Positions 1-5,023 of a stretch of 7,417 bases of DNA are shown here, piece after piece. Each line of letters begins with the position of its first letter. Position 1 is the first letter of the stretch. Under the pieces are notes generated by a model, which worked only from the letters and a program-made list of their open reading frames with translations, was not told the DNA's origin and ran no database searches. Source of the DNA: an uncultured Porphyromonas sp. (GTDB lineage Bacteria; Bacteroidota; Bacteroidia; Bacteroidales; Porphyromonadaceae). Both the position numbers and the translations under genes were made by a program. The stretch spans positions 1 to 7,417 of the forward strand of contig NZ_CAMYEZ010000107.1 in NCBI RefSeq assembly GCF_947254915.1, written 5' to 3'.

Positions 1-18
1 TCCGGAGCAGGGCGAGCT

Positions 19-44
19 CCACTCCAAATTGCATTTTGGAGTGG
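19..44. other. Perfect 10-bp stem-loop near the window edge
   Basis: CCACTCCAAA (19-28) is the exact reverse complement of TTTGGAGTGG (35-44), with a 6-base loop. No T-run follows on either strand, so it is not a textbook intrinsic terminator. It may be the 3' structure of a gene that ends left of the window; nothing inside the window decides this. Confidence 0.5.
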
Positions 45-100
45 AAAATACGCATCCCTAGGTACCCCAGTGACACTAGGAGCTCTAGCATCTCTATCCA

Positions 101-254
101 ATCCTCACGGATGAAATCGGAAATCTCCACGGAGCAAATAAAAACTCTCCACGGAGGCGCGAAATAAAACTTCGGAAGAATGAAATGAAACTTCGGAAGA
201 AGCAAATCAAAGGTCCGAAGAATTTTCCCATCCCTCCGTGGAGATTTCCGATTT
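101..254. repeat. Phased dyad repeat array, copy 1
   Basis: Seven short dyads lie at nearly constant spacing: ATCC/GGAT centred at 106.5, CTCCACGGAG at 129.5 and 151.5, CTTCGGAAG at 174 and 195, GGTCCGAAG at 216 and CTCCGTGGAG at 238.5. Centre-to-centre steps are 21-23 bases, about two helical turns. Between dyads sit A-rich linkers beginning GAAAT or CAAAT. The best-conserved part is three tandem 21-base units at 161-181, 182-202 and 203-223. A weaker eighth dyad (CCTC/GAGG, centre about 262.5) may extend the array. There is no open reading frame of note. The function is unknown: protein-binding array, structured RNA and non-autonomous repeat element are all possible. A related copy in the opposite orientation lies at 4613-4765. 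Confidence 0.8.
114..254. repeat. 21-bp perfect inverted repeat enclosing the array core
   Basis: Bases 114-134 (AAATCGGAAATCTCC then ACGGAG) are the exact reverse complement of 234-254, separated by 99 bases. A transcript of this stretch could fold into one long stem closed by these arms, with the CTTCGGAAG units in the loop. The arms include the second and last dyads of the array, so the array is roughly symmetrical as a whole as well as unit by unit. Confidence 0.85.
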
Positions 255-346
255 TCCTCGTAGGGGAGGAGATTAGGAGCTAAATCTTAGTAGGTCTGAC
301 ACTGTGATGTGCTATTAGGGCTATCTACTATTTCCTATAGTTTCCC

Positions 347-354
347 TACCTTTG
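347..354 (+). promoter_or_regulatory. Probable -7 box for the 392-1168 lipoprotein gene
   Basis: TACCTTTG matches the Bacteroidota primary sigma-factor -7 consensus TAnnTTTG exactly and lies 37 bases upstream of the start codon. At the expected 19-21-base distance upstream there is no TTTG, so the -33 half is poor or absent. If used, transcription would begin near 360 and give a leader of roughly 30 bases. Confidence 0.5.
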
Positions 355-371
355 TGAGCAGTAGAGTATAT

Positions 372-383
372 CAAACTAACCAA
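372..383 (+). promoter_or_regulatory. A/C-rich leader motif CAAACTAACCAA
   Basis: This sequence lies 8 bases upstream of the ATG at 392. Nearly the same string (CAAACTAACAA) lies 7 bases upstream of the ATG at 7399 on the other strand. It may be a translation-enhancing leader in place of a Shine-Dalgarno sequence. Two examples in one window do not prove a function. Confidence 0.3.
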
Positions 384-391
384 ACATCCCA

Positions 392-1168
392 ATGAAATCA
401 ACTTATCTATACCTCTCTCTAGCTCTCTTGACGCTAGGACTCTTGACCTCTTGTGGTCCTGATGCAATCAAATCCCAACCTAAAGAAGTAACCTCTCTCA
501 CGCTCAACAAGACCTCCGAAACTTTGTATCTGGGAGAGACATTAGAACTCTCAGCTACCGTCACACCAGCCGATGCTGAGGTGACATTTAAGACAGACAA
601 TGCTGCCGTAGCTACGGTCTGCAAGAAGGGAGTCGTCAAGGCTATTGCTCCAGGCACAGCTACTATCACTGCCCAGGCTGGGAAAAAAACAGCTACCTGC
701 ACCATCACGGTCACTGCGACTAAGATGCCAAATGTATCTCTATTCAACAAGCTCAATGGCGAGAAGTACCCCTCGGGAAGCACGATTGAGTATGTAGCCT
801 CTATATCTAAAGATAAGGTCAATGCGTATGGTCTAGAGCTCTTTTTTAGCGTACTGAAGACAGCTAAATACACTGCTAAGCTAGCCTTTGACAAGCCTAT
901 AACAGGAACCGTGTGTCTACTAGGAAACTGCCATGATCTAAACAATGAAAAGTATTGCACGACGAAACAAGACAACCTAATAGCAGACAATGAAGAGAGT
1001 GAATCACCTGAAAAGAAAAAGGGTCAGCTCACATCTATAGAAACTCACATTGAGATACCCACGCCTGCGGGTGAGACCTACAAGAACCGCTTGACTATCC
1101 AGCTCGATCCCGCTGACGGTGGCGAGAAGCTCTCCTGGACGGTCAACCTAGCCATAACGGTCAAGTAG
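392..1168 (+). CDS. BIG2-domain lipoprotein
   Basis: Predicted envelope lipoprotein of 258 residues. The N-terminus is a lipoprotein signal peptide: Lys2, a hydrophobic core at 5-18, then lipobox LTSC with the lipidated Cys at 21. Residues about 33-107 form a bacterial Ig-like group 2 (BIG2) domain, recognisable from VTPADAEVTF, the VATV segment and the ending GTATITAQAG...TCTITV. The remainder (about 112-258) looks like a beta-rich domain with cysteines at 175, 180 and 189 and a charged, Lys/Glu-rich insert around 198-210; I do not recognise its family. There is no T9SS sorting domain, so anchoring should be by lipid. The start is supported by the signal peptide directly after it. No Shine-Dalgarno sequence is visible, as is usual in this phylum; an A/C-rich leader precedes the ATG. 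The gene is monocistronic and convergent with the 1322-2644 gene, which has a related N-terminal domain. Function unknown; adhesion or binding is inference from the Ig fold. Confidence 0.9.
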   Translation: MKSTYLYLSLALLTLGLLTSCGPDAIKSQPKEVTSLTLNKTSETLYLGETLELSATVTPADAEVTFKTDNAAVATVCKKGVVKAIAPGTATITAQAGKKTATCTITVTATKMPNVSLFNKLNGEKYPSGSTIEYVASISKDKVNAYGLELFFSVLKTAKYTAKLAFDKPITGTVCLLGNCHDLNNEKYCTTKQDNLIADNEESESPEKKKGQLTSIETHIEIPTPAGETYKNRLTIQLDPADGGEKLSWTVNLAITVK

Positions 1169-1171
1169 AGA

Positions 1172-1228
1172 CTTCTGCAACAGTCTCAAGTAAGTAATCT
1201 ACACAACTTACTGCGGTTGCTTCAGAAG
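1172..1228. other. Nested imperfect stem-loop after the lipoprotein stop codon
   Basis: Starting 3 bases after the stop codon at 1168, CTTCTG (1172-1177) pairs with CAGAAG (1223-1228), CAAC (1178-1181) pairs with GTTG (1216-1219), and AGTAAGT (1189-1195) pairs with ACTTACT (1206-1212). There is a small bulge on the right and internal loops between the stems. No T-run follows, so it is not a simple terminator. It could stabilise the 3' end of the mRNA or be chance structure. Confidence 0.4.
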
Positions 1229-1239
1229 CAGTAATATAT

Positions 1240-1276
1240 AAGGAGAGGCATTCCTAGGTGGGATGCCTCTCCTTTT
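1240..1276. terminator. Bidirectional intrinsic terminator between convergent genes
   Basis: A 12-bp perfect stem, AAGGAGAGGCAT (1240-1251) with ATGCCTCTCCTT (1263-1274), encloses an 11-base loop. On the plus strand it runs into TTTT, ending transcription from 392-1168. On the minus strand it runs into a U/A-rich tail (TTATATATT), serving the 4410-1322 operon. Its position between two stop codons of convergent genes fits a shared terminator. Confidence 0.8.
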
Positions 1277-1281
1277 ATGAT

Positions 1282-1311
1282 CTGTAAGGGTTCCCCCCCG
1301 TTACAGGGGGG
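1282..1311. other. G/C-tract hairpin with alternative pairing
   Basis: Seven C (1293-1299) can pair with six G (1306-1311) around the loop GTTACA. Upstream TGTAA (1283-1287) is complementary to TTACA (1301-1305) inside that loop, so the two pairings could compete or form a tight pseudoknot. The hairpin lies just downstream of the minus-strand stop codon at 1322 and may assist termination. It has no U-run of its own. Confidence 0.4.
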
Positions 1312-1321
1312 AGCTCCTTAT

Positions 1322-2644
1322 TTATCTGATACAGCGTACAACCTTTGCATATGGTCGGACAGCTTGCTTAGCTTGAGCGTCCAAGTCCTTCTTGAGCGTG
1401 ATGGTCATAACACAGATAGGTGACTTGTCATAAGTTCTAATAGCGACAACGCACTTATCTCCTTGAGCGTTGTAGACATGTAGCTCTTTGTCTTGATCTT
1501 TGGTTATCTCATATTTCTGATCGAAGCCGTTTGCCTTGAGATAGTCCTTCATCGCCTGAGACTCCACATCTTCTTGACTGCCTACGCAGAGTAAGCGACA
1601 ACTAATGAACACAGGAGGCATAAGAGGCGGTGTCAGCAAGTAGCTCACATACTCAATGTTGCTCTTAGCAATCTTTGCCTCTGGGGTGTTGAAGTAGAGG
1701 CTGTTTTCTTTAGACTTCTGACTATCGAAGATACGTAGTCCGAGGTTAGACTCAAAAGTCTTGATCTTATCCGCATTAAGCGTAGCAAAGGCCGTCGTAG
1801 AGGGGAAGTCCTTAGCATCGGGAATGATTGGGTGCTTCGTCTTGATAGGATCGGGTGGAAGCCTCTTGCCAAACTCTATATATAGTATGCTATTCAGTTC
1901 AGGCTTGGGGTCGTTGTATAGACGCACGTAGACATCTGGATCGTCCTCCTTGGTTGCTGAGAGTAGAGGCTCGTCACGATTATCTACGTTTATGAGACCC
2001 TCCTTAAAGTCCTTAAAGCCTAGCTGATTGAGCATTGCCTTCGTTCGGACACACTGGGAGAGACTCTCCTTACTGTAGGCAGCTATGATGTCTGCTGCCT
2101 TTGGGGCGCGCAGTCCATAGAGGACACCTGTGATGGTTGACAGTTCGGTATTGACAAAGCCTAGGAAGTTCTGGTGATTGGTGAAGGCTATGCCCGTCTC
2201 CACACGACCGAGCTTCTTTTCGTAGGCAAGCACCTCTGGGTCTGTTACATGGAGATCTTTATTAAACTTTGCGGAGAACTTCAAGAGTGGCAGCTCCTGA
2301 GTGACGCTTGCTGGGTCGTCCTCTACAATGACTTCGCAGGTTGCCTTCTTGTCACCAGCCGTAAGCGTGATGGTAGTTTGCCCCATAAGGAGAGCCGTCA
2401 CTTCGCCAGTCTCACTGACCGTAGCGACCTCGGGAGACGCAGACTCAAAGGTAACTTTCGTCTCCTTAGGTGTGACCGTGTAGCCGATGGTTGCTTTTTC
2501 GCCCTTCTTGACCTTGATCTCGGGTGTTGTAACCTTTAGGTCAGTCTCTACAGGATTCGGAGAGACCTCTGGGCAGTCCGTCTTACAGCTACTGACCCCG
2601 ACGAGGAGTGCTAGCGCTGCAATGAGATAGATAATCTGTTTCAT
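1322..2644 (-). CDS. BIG2-domain lipoprotein with duplicated C-terminal module
   Basis: Predicted lipoprotein of 440 residues. The signal peptide has lipobox VSSC, with the lipidated Cys at 20; Cys24 follows closely in the mature protein. Residues about 35-108 form a BIG2 Ig-like domain (VTPKETKVTF, PEVATVSETGEVTAL, TITLTAG) resembling the one in the convergent gene at 392-1168. The rest appears to be two copies of one roughly 140-residue module, about 120-260 and 275-420. Matching landmarks are YEKKLGR/FESNLGL, MLNQLGFKDFKEG/YLKANGFDQKYEI and VYVRLYNDPK/VVAIRTYDKS, each in the same order and spacing. I do not recognise the module family. The gene starts 47 bases after the stop of the thioredoxin-like gene, with no promoter-like box between, so the two are probably co-transcribed. 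The ATG is fixed by the signal peptide. Role unknown; a surface or periplasmic partner of the upstream T9SS protein is inference from operon position. Confidence 0.9.
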   Translation of the reverse strand: MKQIIYLIAALALLVGVSSCKTDCPEVSPNPVETDLKVTTPEIKVKKGEKATIGYTVTPKETKVTFESASPEVATVSETGEVTALLMGQTTITLTAGDKKATCEVIVEDDPASVTQELPLLKFSAKFNKDLHVTDPEVLAYEKKLGRVETGIAFTNHQNFLGFVNTELSTITGVLYGLRAPKAADIIAAYSKESLSQCVRTKAMLNQLGFKDFKEGLINVDNRDEPLLSATKEDDPDVYVRLYNDPKPELNSILYIEFGKRLPPDPIKTKHPIIPDAKDFPSTTAFATLNADKIKTFESNLGLRIFDSQKSKENSLYFNTPEAKIAKSNIEYVSYLLTPPLMPPVFISCRLLCVGSQEDVESQAMKDYLKANGFDQKYEITKDQDKELHVYNAQGDKCVVAIRTYDKSPICVMTITLKKDLDAQAKQAVRPYAKVVRCIR

Positions 2645-2691
2645 AGGAATGTATAATATAGGATTGGTAATTTGGTGTCGTACGTTATAGC

Positions 2692-4410
2692 TTACTGTAT
2701 AACGAGTGAGCGGCAGATGACCTCTCCGTCCGGTGAGGAGATCTGTACTAGATAGCGTCCAGCGGGAAGCTGTGCGAGTGTCATCAGAGTCTCCTCACTA
2801 GTCGCTTGTCTCGTGGATAGTTTCGTGCCATCAGCGGCATAGAGCTCGATGGTACTACCGACTGTCGTCCGAATGGTAACGTAGTCTGTTGCGGGGTTCG
2901 GGTAGAGGGTGGTCTGTATACTAAAGGTAGGAGTCTGTACATCTGTTGATCCATCCGTGGAGACCTGCAGCTGATCTACTAAGATAGCACTAGAGCCTTT
3001 GATCTCTGGGATGAGAGAGAGTAGTATGGTCTTACCCTTGTAGGCTGAGAGGTCTGCCGAGATCTGAGTCCAGCTGTCACCGACCTTCTGTACAAGGAGC
3101 TCTACAGGCTTGCCATTGAGCTCAGAGGCACAGACCTTAAGGCTATTCTCCTTGTCTTTATCATAAAGATATGCCTTAATGTAGCAAAAGAAGGTTGGCT
3201 TGACAGCATCTGCTGGGATCTCTAGAGGAGCAGATCGTAGCTCGTTGTTGGGGACAACGTTGTTCGCACCTTTGAAATGAACACCCTCGGGTGTATCTTG
3301 AGCGAGCATTGGCAGGAATGTGCCCCAGGATATGAGACAGTCTGCGCTCTTCTCAGCTCCTTGCTCAGTATAGTCCTCAGGATCCAAGTCTAGACGACCT
3401 ACTAGCCCCTTGCCCATAAAGGAGTCAAAGCCAAAGCCATCACCATCATGGTCAATGGATCGCCATCCTTTGTCAAGCTTGTCTTTGGCATCCATATTAC
3501 AGATGAATGGATATGTAACAATAGGCTTGGAGACGGTGACAGGTACCTGGCTGGTCGTACTACCGTTTGCATTCGTGACCGTAACCTTAATGTTGTATGA
3601 GCCAATCTTGGTTGCTGTCATTTTGTACTCGGTGTCGCTTACTTTCTCTAGAGTTACACCCTCTGGCGCTGTCCACACGACCTTAGTGACAGGAGCTGCA
3701 GTCGCATAGCTGAGTCGCATCGTATGGGTCTCGCCCACGTAGAGGTCTGTTACTCCAGAGAAGCTTACATCCTGAGGCTTGTCTTCCTTCTTTATAAAAA
3801 GGTCTAGGAGAGAGCCAAACGCCTTGAAGTCAGGATCCGTGGTCCGAACCTCGTCGCTACAGTCTATAGCCTTGTTACCAGCACCGACGAGTATGAGTAT
3901 AGGATAGGCTGTCTCGTAAATACCCAGCGAAGCACACATATGCTCGTCTGAGCAAATGGCGTAAGGAACGGGTTTGCCCTGACTATCCTTGGACCAGTCC
4001 TTGTTTGGAGTTTGGATTTTGCTCTTCTCAGCACCTTTGGCTTCAACCCAGAAGACTTCAATCTGCTGCGTCCCTTGGGGACCATACTTAGCGTAGAGCT
4101 TCTCCAAGGCGCCACTTTTGTGTAGCTCCCAGCAAGCCTTGCAATCTAGGGTGGAGAAGTCAATTAAGATAATCTTGCCCGATGCGATGAGTTCATCCAG
4201 TTTATACTCCTTGCCGTTGATGTCCTTGACAGTATAGTGAGTACTGCGGAGATTAAACAAGTCCTCTGCTCGCTTTGATCGGAGCGCCGAGGTCTCTATA
4301 CGCTGCGGAGCACTATTCGCAAGTTGCTGTGCCATAGCCTTAGTCTCAGGTAGGAGCAGACTTCCTACGAGGTAAAGGCTTATAGCTAAGAGGGTGATTA
4401 GTTTGTTCAT
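2692..4410 (-). CDS. T9SS cargo: thioredoxin-like, Ig-like and cleaved-adhesin-like protein
   Basis: Exported protein of 572 residues. It has a Sec signal peptide (cleavage probably after AMA, residue 27). A thioredoxin/TlpA-like domain spans about 55-205, with ILIDFSTLDCKACWE giving a CxxC pair at Cys90/Cys93 and Tyr-Pro at 169-170 in the place of the usual cis-proline. An Ig/PKD-like domain spans about 213-294. A jelly-roll domain at about 300-485 carries GWRSIDHDGDGFGFD, close to the start of the gingipain-type cleaved adhesin domain. The end is a type A T9SS sorting domain (499-572: LYPNPATDYV, then LPAGRYLVQI). Known relative in concept: P. gingivalis HBP35 also joins a thioredoxin domain to a sorting domain, but lacks this long middle part. 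The gene leads a two-gene operon from the promoter at 4494-4525. Surface redox activity or ligand binding is inference. Confidence 0.92.
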   Translation of the reverse strand: MNKLITLLAISLYLVGSLLLPETKAMAQQLANSAPQRIETSALRSKRAEDLFNLRSTHYTVKDINGKEYKLDELIASGKIILIDFSTLDCKACWELHKSGALEKLYAKYGPQGTQQIEVFWVEAKGAEKSKIQTPNKDWSKDSQGKPVPYAICSDEHMCASLGIYETAYPILILVGAGNKAIDCSDEVRTTDPDFKAFGSLLDLFIKKEDKPQDVSFSGVTDLYVGETHTMRLSYATAAPVTKVVWTAPEGVTLEKVSDTEYKMTATKIGSYNIKVTVTNANGSTTSQVPVTVSKPIVTYPFICNMDAKDKLDKGWRSIDHDGDGFGFDSFMGKGLVGRLDLDPEDYTEQGAEKSADCLISWGTFLPMLAQDTPEGVHFKGANNVVPNNELRSAPLEIPADAVKPTFFCYIKAYLYDKDKENSLKVCASELNGKPVELLVQKVGDSWTQISADLSAYKGKTILLSLIPEIKGSSAILVDQLQVSTDGSTDVQTPTFSIQTTLYPNPATDYVTIRTTVGSTIELYAADGTKLSTRQATSEETLMTLAQLPAGRYLVQISSPDGEVICRSLVIQ

Positions 4411-4493
4411 TAGTTATATAACTTGAGTTGTGAATGTGTGAAGTGGAATAAAGACTCTAGTATAGCGCTGTGACGGAGCTGTAAACTACACTG

Positions 4494-4525
4494 CAAAATT
4501 AAGCAATCATTGAGAGAATAGCAAA
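4494..4525 (-). promoter_or_regulatory. Bacteroidota-type promoter for the 4410-1322 operon
   Basis: Read on the minus strand, TTTG (4525-4522) is followed after exactly 20 bases by TAATTTTG (4501-4494). This matches both halves of the primary sigma-factor consensus TTTG N19-21 TAnnTTTG. Transcription should start near 4487-4490, leaving a leader of about 80 bases before the ATG at 4410. The -33 box lies only 17 bases from the end of the inverted-repeat element at 4543-4885, so that element abuts the upstream promoter region. Confidence 0.8.
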
Positions 4526-4542
4526 CTAACTCTTCTAGCCCC

Positions 4543-4885
4543 ACAGGGCTGACGCATTATAGCGGACGAGTGCATCTACGTCTCTATGGTAGAAATCAAG
4601 AGGTGGGGGAATTTGGGAAATTCATCCGTAGATATTTTGGATTATCCAGCGAGATACGAACAAATTCTTCGGAACTTTCATTTCATTCTTCCGAAGTTTC
4701 ATTTCCCAGCTCCGTGGGGAATTTTCGTTTTTTCGTGAGCTATTGGGAAATTCCTCGGGAGATATCGGACTTAGCGAAGATGTATGAGTATTGATAGCGC
4801 TATGAAGCGAGGCTTAATCCACATATCCCAGAGTTGTTGTCAAGTGTAGTTAGTGGAGTACCGATAGATAATGCGTCAGCCCTGT
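4543..4885. mobile_element. 343-bp MITE-like element with 18-bp terminal inverted repeats
   Basis: ACAGGGCTGACGCATTAT at 4543-4560 is the exact reverse complement of 4868-4885. The 343 bases they enclose carry no convincing gene; the only sizeable open frame (74 codons from 4570) runs through the repeats. The interior holds dyad array copy 2. Terminal inverted repeats, small size and lack of a transposase gene suggest a non-autonomous element moved in trans. TAGCC occurs close outside both ends (4536-4540 and 4887-4891) but is 2 bases and 1 base away from the repeats, so a target duplication is uncertain. An alternative is a large structured intergenic repeat that does not transpose. Confidence 0.55.
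4613..4765. repeat. Phased dyad repeat array, copy 2 (inverted relative to copy 1)
   Basis: The 24 bases 4676-4699 are the exact reverse complement of 167-190 in copy 1. Dyad centres lie at about 4628.5, 4648.5, 4671, 4692, 4714.5, 4735.5 and 4757.5, again 20-23 bases apart. The central ones (CTTCGGAAC, CTTCCGAAG, CTCCGTGGGG) are clear; those at 4648.5 and 4735.5 are weak. The array is bounded by two direct repeats beginning TTGGGAAATTC (4613-4635 and 4743-4765), which match at 20 of 23 positions. The same phasing with diverged dyad sequences suggests spacing is maintained. Confidence 0.7.
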
Positions 4886-4895
4886 TTAGCCGTAA

Positions 4896-4914
4896 CAGTC
4901 TCCAGAAGAGACTG
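4896..4914. other. Small 7-bp hairpin
   Basis: CAGTCTC (4896-4902) pairs with GAGACTG (4908-4914) across a 5-base loop. It sits between the inverted-repeat element and the terminator of the LRR gene. It has no U-run on either strand and no assignable role. Confidence 0.35.
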
Positions 4915-4919
4915 AGGGA

Positions 4920-4963
4920 TAAAAAGCGGACTCAACCACTACGATGGAGTGATTGAGTCCGCT
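4920..4963 (-). terminator. Intrinsic terminator of the LRR protein gene
   Basis: On the minus strand AGCGGACTCAATCACT (4963-4948) pairs with AGTGGTTGAGTCCGCT (4940-4925): 15 standard pairs plus one U-G wobble, around a 7-base loop. It is followed at once by UUUUU (4925-4921 read in reverse). It lies 61 bases after the stop codon at 5024. The wobble pair becomes a C-A mismatch on the plus strand and the plus-strand side lacks a T-run, so it works best for the minus strand. Confidence 0.88.
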
Positions 4964-4969
4964 CTGTGT

Positions 4970-5001
4970 GAGGTATCTGTCCTTAGCTAGAGAGATACCT
5001 C
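4970..5001. other. 9-bp hairpin between LRR stop codon and terminator
   Basis: GAGGTATCT (4970-4978) is the exact reverse complement of AGATACCTC (4993-5001), with a 14-base loop. It would form in the 3' untranslated part of the LRR mRNA just ahead of the terminator. No U-run follows; 3'-end protection is possible but not shown. Confidence 0.45.
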
Positions 5002-5023
5002 GTAGCTCCTTGGGGGGAGTCGG

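Noticed and set aside
101..254. CRISPR array
   Set aside because: The units are about 21 bases, directly adjacent and diverged, with no unique spacers of 30 or more bases and no cas gene in view.
403..990. 195-codon minus-strand open frame opposite the first lipoprotein gene
   Set aside because: It is antisense to a gene with a clear lipobox and BIG2 domain; its translation shows no domain or export signal.
2645..2691. Separate promoter for the 2644-1322 lipoprotein gene
   Set aside because: No TAnnTTTG sequence occurs on the minus strand in the 47-base gap, so co-transcription with the upstream gene is simpler.
4570..4794. 74-codon plus-strand open frame
   Set aside because: It runs through the dyad array and direct repeats, has no signal peptide or domain, and its codons simply reflect the repeat sequence.
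4536..4891. TAGCC as a 5-bp target-site duplication of the inverted-repeat element
   Set aside because: The two copies are 2 bases and 1 base away from the terminal repeats, so they do not directly abut; such a short match is easily chance.
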